DNA of 64,000 nt, from NCBI RefSeq assembly GCF_000004195.4, contig NC_030677.2, forward strand, positions 39,991,142 through 40,055,141, in the 5' to 3' direction. Below the pieces are notes generated by a model that saw only the letters and a list, made by a program, of their open reading frames with translations, was not told the DNA's origin and did not search any database. Positions 1-26,560 of this stretch are shown here, one piece after another (position 1 is the stretch's first letter; each line of letters begins with the position of its first letter). This DNA is from Xenopus tropicalis (Eukaryota > Chordata > Amphibia > Anura > Pipidae). The position numbers and the translations under genes are program-made.

Positions 1-1990
1 GTATCCCATTAGTGATTGGTTTTTAAGTTGCATTGTTCTTTTTATTTGCAGCAGCTCAGTAATAGTGGCCTGAACTGATACACTTGGATACATTAGTTGC
101 CAGTTTCTGCAGCAGCAGCAGCTCAGGAATAGGAGCAACTAATGTATCAGATTGTAACAGCTGCTCAGTACAAGACTTTAGGAAAGTGTCAAGCCAAGGA
201 GCGAGCTAATAAGGGCTGAAGTGGCTGCTACTGAAAAATACTAACAAGTAAAGTAACAAACTGAAACATGAGAGGGGGAAATAAAACAAATAAATTTTAA
301 GAACATCATTTTTTTAAAAAAAATCACAATAAAGTGAAACCCTTTTAAGGCTTAACATGCTATCCCAAATATTGGATTATATTGTCTGTTCAATATTCTA
401 CAGGCTTGATCTGGATGGGCTGCTTTTATCCCCAAGTTACCATTAATGGACTGATGACAATGAGTTTAGGTGATATCTCTGTGGTGAAATTCCACAACTG
501 CAGTCTCCTTTGCAAACTGCTCTATTAGTATATTGCTGCCACCCCCCCCATGCTTCTTGTTCTTGAATATGTTGTCAGTGCCAGTCACATAGAAGGAATA
601 CGGTATCCTGTTAGCATTCCTGTCAATAGACTGTTCATATATTAGCCTCCAATTATTTCCTGCAGGAGCATATGGAAGCAATAGCAGCAATAGCAGCACC
701 CTGAGTAGAGATGTAGCACTAGGGGAAAGCAATGGCTGAAGGCACAGAACCTGTTCTCTGTCCCAAATGTGGCACCAACCTAAATCGTTTACATAAAACT
801 CCTCCAAGCTTGAACATTTACTCTTTAGCTTTAGAATCCTTTGAATTGCAAGCTCTTGTGAGCTGGGCCCTATGTTGCTATTTCTGTAACCCTTGTTACG
901 CTGTGTAACTTGCTGGGGCTGTATGAGTTAATGGTGATGATGCAATTCTAAATGACTTCCAGCATTTGTATGTATATCTTTATTTGTATGTATAGCATTT
1001 ATTAACTAAGCATTTTTAGTGGGTTTCAAGTTATTTGTAAATATTATTGAGTTTAAGTTTTTTAAACTGTAACTCCCCAACAATTACTGAACTACAAATC
1101 CATCGGCACTGAGCTACATGTGCAGTTTAACTACATCTGGAAAGTCACAGGTTAACTACAGGCTGAACTAAAGGGAGAGAAAAAAAACATTATGTCCCCC
1201 CCATTGTTACAGACTCTGCGCTGCACATTGGAGTAAGGTCATTTACTCTTAAATCTTGAATTTCTCTATTTTTAAACACATGGATGCAATTATATGAATT
1301 CTCTGGTGGGCGAGTTAACCCCAGAAATCCTTCTTTGGAGCAACAGCGCCCCCTGGTTGTTAAACTGGGGAACACGCAGAATTTATACAGCGAGTTCAGA
1401 GACTGTTGGCTGTTGCGACAAATGTGCAGACGCAATAACTCTTTCATACAAATTATTCCGATTGCACGTCTACTACTGAGCTCTCCAATGCCTCTGTCCT
1501 TAATCCTTCCAATGCGTTATTTATTATAATCACCAAGATCCCAGTATGATGAGATATAATACTAACCATTACTTAATATAATACCGTTAGTCGTAAATCA
1601 GTAGCCGCGTATAATTCAGCGCAATAAGCCAGAAGCTTGTTAGGACCATAAAAAATGTCTTTCCTTCTAGATATAATACGGCGCTATTGTCTTTTCCATG
1701 CACCCTAAGTAAAACCATGTATTTCCCCTGGGGCACAGATACTGGGATATTCACATAATCTGCAGTCTAGACACTTCTCTCGACTCTTCTCGTCCTTGTG
1801 TTGGGATATGGAGGGGGATATTGGGCCATAGCAGCATAAAGTTATATGTGTAGATGGACCCTTCTCTTGAACCCCAAAATGTTGTTCAGTTTAGTAAAAG
1901 CGCAGCGCAATGTCTATATGTTTCATAGATAAGCGCCTCATCAGTGTAAGAGTCCGCTACGTTGCACAGGCAGGGCTTCTCCCCTAGTGG
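1..1990. other. Upstream flank of pdgfra, no gene seen
   Basis: No coding region could be supported here; open frames are short and show no recognisable domains. Around 824-960 there is a stretch with a gcaagctcttgtgag motif and a gatgatg tail that resembles the 3' ends of frog LINE/SINE copies, but too weakly for a firm call. Confidence 0.4.
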
Positions 1991-2070
1991 GGGCTTTTAC
2001 TGTGGAGGAGTGGGAGGAGGGTTGTGACAGCTATTTACTTAAGGCAGATGATGAGTTTTGGAAGGTTTGG
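1990..2070 (+). promoter_or_regulatory. Likely pdgfra proximal promoter
   Basis: Placed only by its position just upstream of the inferred first exon. It holds a purine-rich gtggaggagtgggaggaggg tract and no convincing TATA box. The transcription start cannot be fixed from sequence alone. Confidence 0.25.
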
Positions 2071-2250
2071 CTGGAACATTGAATCAATTACAAGGCACTG
2101 GGTCCCAGTCTGTTGCATCTGAGAGGAGAAGGAGACACATCTGCAGGACCCTGGGATTTATACACACATCAACACACACAAACATATTTCATTTTTTGCA
2201 CTTTTAATCTTCTTATTGGGAGTTACTATCGACTTTTACATAGTGGAAAG
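2070..2250 (+). other. pdgfra: pdgfra exon 1 (5' UTR, non-coding)
   Basis: The 3' boundary is a strong donor, tggaaag|gtaaga, at 2250/2251. The exon carries no start codon that leads into the receptor; the receptor ATG lies in the next exon. A non-coding first exon separated from the signal-peptide exon by a very large intron is the known PDGFRA arrangement. The 5' boundary is a guess. Confidence 0.5.
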
Positions 2251-5177
2251 GTAAGACGCAATTACTTTGCACTTAAATAGGCAAAACTTTGGATGTGCTG
2301 AATGATTAATTACAGGTAGTTGTATTAGGGTGCTAGTGTTGAGGTTTGCATTTAGGTGCTAGGACTGGGCATAGGGGAGCGCAAACATAACTGTACAGTC
2401 AGGGAGGGTCACTCAGTTCTGGACACACATGATTCACCCTGGATATGTGAATGAGATCCCGTTGCATTCCAAATAAAGGGATAACCAAGAGGACCACGAA
2501 GCTGGAGGAGATGCCATCAACATATAACGGCTAAGGATGGGACTTGGGGCAACTTGCCAAGCTTCTCCCTGACTGCCTATTGCTCGACTCTATACAGGGT
2601 GGATGTACAATAAGGATTTGCCACTGGGAAGCACTACATTTGCCTCTGAGAATTGCTGATCTGGGCACAGTTCTTCCTTGAGTTCTCGGGCAATTTCTCT
2701 TTTCTGGGGCCACTATTCCCAGTCACATTGGGGACCTTCCTGAAGCGGAGAGTGAGTTCTTATCGAAGAATCTTGGGGAATATTTGTGTCGTTTTGGATT
2801 GTAGAGAATTCTGGTGGGTCCTGTAGAGAGAGGAGATTTGGGGCCAAAATATTGTTGGATAATTCATTTCTATTTTGCGTTTGGGTGTGTGGCTGAGAGA
2901 TCCTGCTGGATACAGGTAAGAATGTGTCTATTTCTTTCTTCCTTTATGTAAAGTTGGGACAAAGCTGCGCGCAATAACGCTTGTTGTTCCCATTTCCTGA
3001 GACCGGTATATAGTCTGGTATATAGTCTGTATATAGCCTGTGTATAGTCTGTATATAGTCTGCTGCCCTGTTGGCTTTTATTACCCCATTCAGTGAGGAT
3101 TCCAGCCTTGTACTTGCCCTCTCTGTCTGTGGCCACTTGCTTGTTCCCAATAAGTTTGCAGCTCTTTGCGATGCCCAGTTGTTCCGAGCAATTAGCTAAA
3201 GTCAAAGGGGCTAAAAGAATTTAACAGGCAGGGTTAGTTAGTCCCAGGACCCCCACAGAGCTACAGGGGGAAAGAGCTGCTGGGTGGTTATTCCTCGGAT
3301 CCCAGCAGCCCTACTGGATGCCGCTTTCACTGGCTGGAAATTCTGGGCTTTGCAGAACCTTAAATCTCTATCAGTGTAACTTTATGGCGTTCATTGTGCC
3401 CAGCTTATATAATAGGCAGCATTGGCACAGCGTTAGATCTCTCTTATTGCTCACTCTGTGCCAACCGCGCATCTTTGCGCGCACTTGGAGAAATTTGCGA
3501 TCTTGGCGCATCCCCTGCGTAACCCTAACTTAGTCCCCAGCCATAGATTATTAACTTCATGGCCCCTCTCCATAGAAGTTCTCCCCTTGGATGGAGCTCT
3601 TAGAACTCGCTCCTGTTGGCAGTTTCCCTATAGACATGGGCCAGACAAGTTGGATCTCTGCGCTTTGCTGAACATATTTGGGTGGACTCCTGTGTAGATG
3701 GAGCGCTTTATTATGTTACCCTGGTTCTGCAGAATCGCCATTATACGTGTGATTATTGTACGGAGTTCCTAGACTTTCCAGTGAGACTGGAATTAATTGT
3801 ATCAGTAATTCAGTGTATCCTGTATGTAGGCACAGGGATTGCACAATCATTGCCCAGGGATACGTTTCTAATTTAGCGGGAGCTCCGCAGCCCATGTTGT
3901 TCTCCCAGTGTCCTGGGATGCTGTGAGTTGTAGTTCAGTTTCAAATCAAAAGCCCAGCCTGTTGATGCTAAAGAGTTACTGTAGCTATTGAGTGGGCTGG
4001 TGAACCCATGTGGGAAAAAGAAAAATTAGATAAGATAAGGGAGTATTTTATTAGAGATAAAAAGAACATCTGCTGGTTACAAAGTCAGACTTCTCAGAGC
4101 CCAATAGTAGCCCTGTGTATCTGCTTGACACTCAGGGCACCCAGTGCAGATGGCATCTATCCCTGGCACAACCCTGCAGTGTCTGGTATGGTCTGTATAG
4201 GACAAACATTCCCTTGACATTATCCAGGGACCTAAGATGTGTATCCCAGTCTAGACTGCAAGGAGAGAGATGTCACAGCATGAAGTCTACTCTTTTCATT
4301 ATGTTAATCCCAATTAATCAGTTAGTGGGACAAATCCAATTAGTCCTGATGTACAGTTAATTATAATTAAGCAGGACTTACTCAGAGGTTACTTTTCTGC
4401 CTGGCCTATTTGTTTTTTTTCTCTTTTGTATAGTTATTATGCATTTTCCCCCTAAACATTGTGTTTTCTGGAAGAGGAAAAGTTTCCCTGGGAGCAAATT
4501 AATGGCTTGACTTGTTTGTGGAATGATTTGGCAGCAGCTGGTAAACAACAATGCGCCAAGCTCTTGTGTGGGAGTCAGTGGAATCATTTGCCTCCACATA
4601 TAAACAGCCTGATAGTATCAAGGTGGGCTGAGAATATTGCCACAGAGGGGGGAGACGCCAGAGCTGGCGTATGGAAAACATTATGAGCTGGGTACAATTT
4701 ACTCCCCCCACCACCTCTGTTCCAGATGTGCCCAGAGGAGGGAGGAAGGGGCCGGGGCTCAGCCTGGCTGACAATGGTCCTGATTGTGACCTGGAGCCCC
4801 CTGCTGCTCTTATAGGTACAACCAAACATTTCTACTCTCTATCCCGGCTGCAAGTTAGAGGGCAGGGAAAGAACAATGGTACCCAAATAAGTGAAGCCAT
4901 TCTTTTCTGGCTTTGCTGTGGGCTCCAATAGGAGGGAATGGCAAATTAGGAACAGTGCATCTGCTTCATTCCTATTTAATTCCCTAACTCAGCTCTATTG
5001 CTACATAATTCCTATACCCAGATGCTCGGCGCCATTACTGTGTATTTCCAATTCTTAATTCAACACCATTGCTGCCTAATTCCCATATTCATCTCTGCAT
5101 TATTGCTATATAATTCCTATATTCAGCCCTGCACTATTGCTAAGTAAGTCCCATAGTTAGCCCTGATTGCTATGTAA

Positions 5178-5364
5178 GGGTGAAGACACACGGCTACTAG
5201 TAGCAGCTACTTGTCACAGCTACTAAAAAAGACAATGCTGATCATTTACTGATAATTGTCTCTATGTGTGTTTTAGCAGAGGCAATTGTCACTACTGTCT
5301 ATGGCAGGGTGTTTTCTGGAGTTGAAAAATTAGCTGCTACTAGTAGCCCAGTGTGTCTTCAGCC
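5178..5364. mobile_element. Harbinger-type MITE, copy 1
   Basis: Terminal inverted repeats gggtgaagacacac... and ...gtgtgtcttcagcc, with subterminal ctactagtagcagctac in inverted orientation at both ends. It is flanked by TAA on both sides, which fits the TWA target duplication of PIF/Harbinger elements. Two more copies are at 24142-24338 (inverted) and 50822-51020. There is no coding capacity. Confidence 0.75.
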
Positions 5365-7243
5365 TAATATTCATGCTCAGCTCTGCACTCTTGCTATATA
5401 ATTCCCAGATGCCTAAATTATAAGGGGAAAATTGATTTAATTATTTGATATTGTTAGCATTTTTTTAGGAATGTCCTGTTGTTGAACTGCAACCTCCATT
5501 CATTAAGACAGGGACACTTTTAGCATTTGTTGCATTTTGTTTGAATTTATTATGAGTTTGTAAAAATAAAACTATTACAAATTACTATTAAATGGCAAAT
5601 GACAAGCAAGATCCCAGACTGTGGACAAAATAAGCCACATCGGAACTTGAAAAAATTGTGGAAGAATTATTGTTTTTTTTTTGTTATCAAGGTCAATACC
5701 CCTAGCAACAAGATACCAGTAGAAATGCCGGACAGGAGAGAAACATGAAAAAATATTTTTTCAACTGACGACTACTAAGAATCATCTCTAAGGAAGGTTT
5801 CCATTTAATAAGCATGGTGAATGGCTTTAAAGTTTTTGCCCTGCTGGGTTACAAAGTAGTGCTGGAGTTACTAAATGCTATCACAACAACACACGTTGGG
5901 GAGACAGATTGGCACCAGCTGCAAAACACTGTGGTTTCTGACAGACAAAAAGAAAAACAAATTGTCCCGGGGTGGCGTGGGCAGTTGACGCAATGATAAA
6001 GAGAGGCAGATTGGTTTGGGTGGTGCTGGGGGTGTGCTGGATAAGGCTGGTGCCTGAGTTCCTTGCTATATAGATATAGACACAGTTTATTCCTACAAAG
6101 TGCTCTTCTGCCCCCTTCTGGTACCTTCAGGGCATTAACCTAACAGAGAGATTTTTTTGCTCAGAAAGTGTCCATTTTCGTTAGATAAGAGAGTTTGGTG
6201 TAAGCAATTTGCTGTGCTTCAGTTCATCTTTAAACAAAGCAGCAAATTGGGGGTGAAGTTATACAAATACTTATTATTCACCGCCGGGCTGGAGTTAGAC
6301 ATCGGAGAACTAGACAGGGCCCCAATCAGGGAATAAAATATACAGTTCAGGGGTTGGTAAACTACAGCTCGGCTGTCCAAGGCATACTGGGAGTTGCAGT
6401 TTACAAGGTTGCAGTTTGTTCATTCCGTGATATATATGTACTGGAAATGTCCTGCCATTCTAGCAGATACAGCTTGTTTTCTTTAGGAAGTTTGAGCCAT
6501 GTTTCCACTGCCACATGGGAGCTATTATGGGAGAGAGATAAAGGCTCCCTTGTGGGGAGCAAAACACTAGTCAGCCCTGCTATGCCATTACAAACCTCCA
6601 GGTCCATTATTTATCCTAAACCCTTCCACATTGTGAAATGCTGTGTATATATATATATATATTGAGTGGGTAAATAGCTAGGCTCTGGTCTCCTCTGAGA
6701 TGAACTCAAGAGGATTAATACACTACAATGCTTTTTCATTAATAAATTGACTGCCCCATCTGCTCACTGACATGCATTAATAGATAAATACAAATGACAT
6801 ATAAACAGAAAGAGAATAAATCCTGTAAAAATATAGAATAGATTAATTGTTTAATATACAGTGAGATATTTTATAGGGTTATCAGTTTTCATAGACATTT
6901 TTTTATCCACCCTAGTTGTACTATGGCGCCTTCTGAGCATAACATTGTCTCTGCCCCAGATAAGAAATATTGCAAAGGGCAATCCATAGGTGCATGGAGG
7001 GCATTGACCCTAGAGCCTCTATTATAAATAAAAATAGCGGAGGGCTTGGCTGGGCAGTAGATGGATTGGGAGACCATTTGGATTAAAGCTTTCTAGTTGT
7101 TCTTGTGCAGCACCAATCATAAAGGAAATGTATGGATCTCTACAGTCTAATGGATGCTGAGCATTTGATTCTGTTATTCATCCCACATAGTCTGTCTGTA
7201 TATATGTACAGATATATTGTGTGTAAATTACTTACTGCATATT

Positions 7244-7265
7244 CCCCCCCCCCCCCCCCCCCCCC
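7244..7265. repeat. Poly-C run (22 bases)
   Basis: An uninterrupted run of C within intron 1, likely length-polymorphic. A similar 16-base G run lies at 9884-9899. Confidence 0.9.
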
Positions 7266-7377
7266 AGAGACTGGATCTATCTGTACTTTGCATGTATCAC
7301 TGTTGAATCAGCAGTATTAATAGTATTTGCCCAGGTGCGTTCTAAGCCACTATTGCAAAAATATACAAAAAATAGAC

Positions 7378-7552
7378 TGGGGAGAGTCTCTGAATAGAAA
7401 CTTATATTTTATTTACCATAATTAAAAGGAAAATAGGCTGACATTTCGGTCCACATCCAGGACCTTTCTCAAGGCACCATTTTGAGAAAGGTTCTAGATG
7501 TGGACCAAAACATTGGCCTGTTTTCCTTATAATTATGTTAGAGATTCTCCCC
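7378..7552. mobile_element. Palindromic MITE-like element
   Basis: Two arms of about 83 bases pair with each other around a short centre near 7474-7481. The left arm begins ggggagagtctctgaatag and the right arm ends gttagagattctcccc; inner segments such as gaaaataggctgacattt and the opposite aacattggcctgttttcc also match. This looks like a foldback element; the family was not identified. Confidence 0.6.
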
Positions 7553-9883
7553 AATGTGCATGTGTTTTTTGTATATATATATATATATTTCGGTATTTAT
7601 TCTAAAGGTCAAAATATAATTCTGTAGCTCTAGGGGCTAAAAATTGGAAGTGCATGAGTACTTGGACTCTGGTCTATACTAACCAGTAGCCCTCTAAACA
7701 TAATCAATCAGATACAGTATTTGTTAGTATTTGTCTGCCCTCTACTGGTCTGTTCTGATACTGCATGTGCCGCTATACTGCTGTATCTTTAGCAGCTCCA
7801 CCATCCCTTGCTATTACATCGCTTACAGGCTCCTAGGGGGGAGGAGCAACTAAATTCTGAGTAAAGTGATTTTTCCAATTTGCTGCCACAGTTATTAGAA
7901 ATATACAAGCACTTATCTATATTCCCAATTTCTCTGCCAGTGATGTATCAGTGTGTTATTGTGAGATATCTGTGCAGACTTGCCAGAACTATGAGTCCTT
8001 GCCATGGCCTTAGAGTCTTAGACATATCTGTCTGTAGGGTGCAAGCAAAGGAAACTTCCCAGATCTAAAAGAAGGAATATAAAGAAAAACATATTTTGCC
8101 CAGCAGATTATATCACTTTTGTCAAACATGTCATTGAGGGGTTGTGTTTAACTTTAACTCACAGCACCCACTGACAGGCACCTGTTGGAACTGGAGTTGG
8201 AGAGATGGCAGTAGGTAACCACACAAGAGTAGATTGCCCATGGTTTACCAGCAGTACAGTCCATGTTACTGGGTAACCCTGTGGCAGTTAGAGAACCAGC
8301 ATCCACTGTGTATAAAGTATAATATCTCTGTTGTGTATCACAAGTATAAATACAGTGAGATTTGTTGGATCATTAATGCATGTGATTTGCCTCTCACATC
8401 AATGACAGCAGCTGGCGTCAGTGTAATCATTCAGTTGCCTTATCCATGGAGTCATTATTTGGCTTATCATTTAGTAAATTATAATGCCCAGCTGTTACAT
8501 TGACCATTCCAGCAATGGACATTGGATTTCATTGCAGGCAAAAACAAGCTAGAATGGTAACAGTGACCTCTAGTGGGCTTTGTGTAGTATTGCTTTCACA
8601 CTACTTTTATTGTTCTCTGCTTTACTCATGGCTTTCTTGCTGGAAATACTTACGTGGCATCATAAAATATTCAGTTGTATTCTGTTATTCAGGGATTACA
8701 AATCTGAACTGGTTATGCCTCTTAATATAGCACTGGATCTTTAGTTTAGTGATCTTTACAGAGGAGTGAGGTTTCCCATTTAGTATTTAGTTGATGAAGC
8801 AATATAAGTTAATTGTTTCTATCCTGTATATACATGGCATTACGTAACACTGGATACGAGAAGTGGATGGCTATATAATAATAAGGATGCAGGGTGAGTG
8901 CTTTTATATAGATTACAGACCTCTAAGATGACTTGTATATGACTTCTATATATAAAGGTTAAGTGTGAGAGCTGGGAACTGTAGTCCAACAACAACTGGA
9001 GGGAACCCATGATTTACACTGCCCCCTCCGACTCTGTCCATAGGACAACTCAACACTATTTTCCGCTATAATGCAAGAGGCATCATCACAGTTTAGGATT
9101 TTAAGGGTTAACACTGATTTCCAGGGCCGGTCATTGCTTTTCGAGCTAGTTTATTAAAAATTTGATTCCTTCAAATAAAGCCCACTTTTCATATTCTCTT
9201 CCCAGATAATAGAATTTGTATCATTGGTACAATGTGGGCACAGCAGACTGATTGGAATATGATAAAGGAGAGACAGTCTGGGGGGGTTGATGTCCCTTTG
9301 AAGTGAATTTGTCCCTTTGTTGGGGGAGATTGTGGATCTAAGCACATGGCACCAATTACCATGGAACCCTTTGCAAATAAGCACCATGTGTGCAACAACC
9401 TTTCCACATTTGCTCCCAGCATTAAGATCTAACAGTCACTGAGAAGTCCACGCTGCATTTGCCTTGGAATGAATTATGACTGAAATCTTATTTCATTCTG
9501 GTATCCCAGAAAAAGAAAGTTTTAAAGCTGACCAACTGCATAGACGTATTCAAATTATCATATTCCCAAATGCAATTGTTACCCTATTCCTATTGTTCTT
9601 TATGCTCTGGCTATTAAAGAGAGATGCTTAATTCCAATAGTATGGTTGCACAAGACGCCATTACAGTACCTTTATAATACAGGCAACAGCGCACGTGAGT
9701 GTATAAATAGTGAACCCAGTTACACCAGAGCTGAGTTTACAGGTATATAGAGAGATTAGCTGTCCCACAGAGCTTACAGTCTAAGAAAGGCACAAACAGG
9801 AGGGTATCAGTTGTATCATCTACATCACTGCTTGCTGCTTTTCTGGGGCATGAAGCTAACATTTCATAGTTGCCAGATGCCTC

Positions 9884-9899
9884 GGGGGGGGGGGGGGGG
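9884..9899. repeat. Poly-G run (16 bases)
   Basis: Homopolymer run in intron 1. Confidence 0.9.
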
Positions 9900-10194
9900 C
9901 AATAGACCTGCAGTTCAGCAACATCTGAAAGATATAAGGTAGCCCCCTCCTGAGAATGACACAAAGCATTAAAGGGATGTTAAAGATTATTATTAGGCTT
10001 TTTAACTTTACAAAACATTTTACTATATATTTACTGTGTATTTGTGTGAGGTTTTTTATATATGTATATACAGTTTGGGGAACTGTTTGTGATGTCCTCT
10101 GTGTAGGACCAAAACTTCGACTTATACCATAAAATTTTTGCACATAATTTACGTCCTGTGAGTGCTCTGTGTTCTACATGCTAATATATATATA

Positions 10195-10325
10195 CATGTT
10201 TAGATTGTAAGCTCCGGTGTGAGCAGGGCCCTTCAATCCTATTTTTATACTGTAACCCATTGAATGTGAAATTATTGTTTGTTAGGAGTAAAGCGCTGGC
10301 GTTATATAAATAAATGATGATTATC
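10195..10325 (+). repeat. LINE/SINE-like 3' tail
   Basis: Holds the sequence tttagattgtaagctc, a short GC patch, then gcgctggcgttatataaataaatgatgatta. This run recurs in vertebrate L2/CR1-type 3' ends with a short tandem tail. An inverted relic (gagcttacagtctaa) lies near 9768. Confidence 0.45.
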
Positions 10326-11457
10326 TCTCAGTGCTGTTGATGCTGGGATAGGGGCTGGGGGCTCTGCGGGTGTGTACATGCCTGTACATATATTTATATA
10401 CTATATATAGAGGCAAAGCTGGAGTAGGATAATGGAATGCTGTAAGATATGTAAGAGATGTCCCATATGTGCCTATGACAGTAACATCCTGGCTCTCGTG
10501 TGCATAATGGGCTACGTGTCGCATTCCTGCCGAGACCCAGCCGCATTCTGAGCAAGAGACAAACCATATTTACTCTCATTACATGGAAAATTGCACAATG
10601 CAGAATAAAAAGAACTGTATTTAAGGTGTGAGCCCACAGCGGCCACTGGAAGATTAAACCTAAAAGGACTATTTGCTAAAATGTAACTAGTTATACACGG
10701 TGTGTGGGCTGCTGCTTTGTACTGAGCTTGTACTGTCTTTCTATGGCTCTTTATACCTCTGTAGTGGAAGGATTTTGCAAAGCATTATGGGTAGTGATTG
10801 GGCAGTAAATTACCTGTAATTAAGCTATGAGTTTGAGCCTTCTGGGAAATCTACAACACAAGTACAGAAAGAAACAGTTTCTCTCCTAGCTGTTATTTTT
10901 TATCTGTGTTTTTCCATTTGAGTATTATCAAAGGGGATGTAAACTCAAACAATTTAATTTTGCCCATTGAAAGCAAATGTAACTAAGCCACCACCCAATA
11001 TACATTCATCACACATTTTCATTGGTTGGAGTTTTTTTGTAAATGTAATTGCCATTGAAAACATTGTCGGTTGGCCCCCGTTTCTGCTCTCAGCCCTGGC
11101 GGTTTTGAAATAATGTTGTAGTTGAATGGTTAACAGAGCCGAGAAAGAAGCATTGCAAATCCGACTGCTGCTGCATATTACAAGAGTCAGAACCAGCAGT
11201 GCAGGAAGGAATAATGCAACACTGCTTTCAATAGCAATTACATTTAAAAGTTCTTGAAAAACAATCTAAATTTATAATGAATGTGTATTGGAAAGTCGCT
11301 TGGAGTTAACCTTTAATTAACTTTTTTTTTTACGGTTTATATTTGCAGTGAAACCAGGGCCTTGCTTTACATTGCTGTATAACCCAGAATGAGTATATAT
11401 TATTTTGTAATCTTTTCTTTCTCTTTTTCTCTGTATTTTGTGTAGTTGTTACAGTCC

Positions 11458-24956
<13,499 letters not shown>

Positions 24957-25434
24957 GATCTTGCCGAATCCATTCCACTTGCCAAGCCATTCAAACTAAA
25001 GGGAAAGGCTGTGAAATCTAGAGATTTATATTTTTTAACTAAAAAAAAAAACTCTCTCAATGCATCGAAGAATAAAACTTGGAAATATTGGCCTTGTCGG
25101 CCACGTGGTACTTAAAGGGACTGAGTTCTATCAGAATCACTCTACGGAACTGGAAGTAATGGTTGGCACAAAGACCAAAACCCTCTCGGAGTCGTTTCTC
25201 TAACGGTACATCGTAGCATCTCAGTATGTTTGTGGATTTTTGTTCTTAAATACGCGGACAGACATTGAAATAGCAGCTTCCTGTTTTAAGGGCATTCGTG
25301 GCTGTGAAGACCAGAAACCACACAGCAGTTGAATTCCGCCGTTGTAATTATGTATATAAGAAAAACCTTTTATTTGGACTGAAAAGATGGAGACCACTTT
25401 TGTACACCAATGGCTGCTGTTACTCAAGCATCAA

Positions 25435-25441
25435 AACCACT
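25435..25441 (+). promoter_or_regulatory. miR-140-5p seed match 1
   Basis: AACCACT, the complement of miR-140-5p bases 2-8. miR-140 control of pdgfra is established in zebrafish palate development. A third, 6-base match is at 25393-25398. Confidence 0.5.
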
Positions 25442-25775
25442 TCTGAAACCTTTTAATACTGAAGGAATTGTGTTTTTTTCATGAATTATGCACCCGATGA
25501 CATTCTGGGCTCGACGACCCGTTTAACTCTTTCATTTTTAATGATATTTTCTTGTGTACGTACTGCAAGTATTAACATAAAAAATAGATGTATTTTTGAT
25601 AACACTTTGATATTAATTGCATTAACCAAAAAAAAAAACCCACAATCCTTGGGTTAATCAGCTAACAAGGAGTCTTTTTAAAATGAAAAAGTACTATTTT
25701 TGGTGTATTAATGCAGATATTAAGAATGCTTAAAGCAGAATTTAGCTAATATGCATTAGAACTGACAGTAGTAGT

Positions 25776-25782
25776 AACCACT
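25776..25782 (+). promoter_or_regulatory. miR-140-5p seed match 2 (8mer)
   Basis: AACCACT followed by A, the strongest class of seed site, 335 bases after site 1. Confidence 0.5.
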
Positions 25783-26294
25783 ACAGGGATTATGTGGGAA
25801 GTAATGTTGTGTTTGAATTGATTTGTGCATAGCAAGTACTAGATCTTGTAACATTGCAACTAATTCTGTGCATTACAAACCCTGACCCTTGTGTCTCAGT
25901 GTACTAAAACCATTCCTGATGGGGCAGATATTAGAGATGAATTTAAAGCTAGAGCAGAACCCATAGTGGTCCTAGGAAGGTCCAGTTATAGTCAGGTACA
26001 TCTAACTTGTAGTCATACAGCTGTAAGTGTCAAACCCAGCTAGAATAGACATGGTACAGAATCAGTATTACTGTGATACATCTCACTGCTCAGGGCCCAC
26101 TGGTACTTTCACTTACATATAACAGACACACAAATGCACACAGTGTCAGCTATTGCAGGGATTTGCCATTGCAGGGTACTTGTTTTTCTAATGATGCGGC
26201 ATGCACGTTTTTTAGTTAAACTTCTTGCATTTACAGGGGAATGTAATAAAATAATAAAATAACAGAAAATATGTGTGCAGCTGTTCAAACAGTA

Positions 26295-26560
26295 GGCACC
26301 GAATCCAGGATGCAGTTCAGGAATCGGCCAAATCCCAGCACTTTTATAAGAATTCTGATTCGCCCGAATCCTAACTGTTCAGCCAAACTGAACCCTTAAT
26401 GCCATGTGATTTACAGCTGTGAGAAACTGAACGTCTAAATATTTGCCATTTTTAAACATCTGTATAGGCCAATGAGGGTTCAGTTTGGTATTCGTCCGCA
26501 TCTTTTGTGGAAGATTTTTGGCTAAATACATGAATTCAGCCAAATCCATACAGTGTATGT
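26295..26560. mobile_element. MITE inside the pdgfra 3' UTR
   Basis: Left end ggcaccgaatccaggatgc with repeated ttcggc/gccgaat-like phrases. The right half carries the inverse (tttggctaaatacatgaattcagccaaatcc). This is typical of a common frog palindromic element. Its exact ends and target duplication were not resolved. Confidence 0.5.

Larger units (their letters stand above)
2251..11445 (+). other. pdgfra intron 1 (9.2 kb)
   Basis: Begins gtaaga and ends in a pyrimidine-rich tract followed by tgtag. No coding region was seen inside. It contains a TWA-flanked MITE (5178-5364), a long palindrome (7378-7552), a 22-base C run, a 16-base G run, AT repeats near 6643 and 7576, and a LINE/SINE-like 3' tail near 10200. 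A good second donor lies at 2915/2916. Confidence 0.6.
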
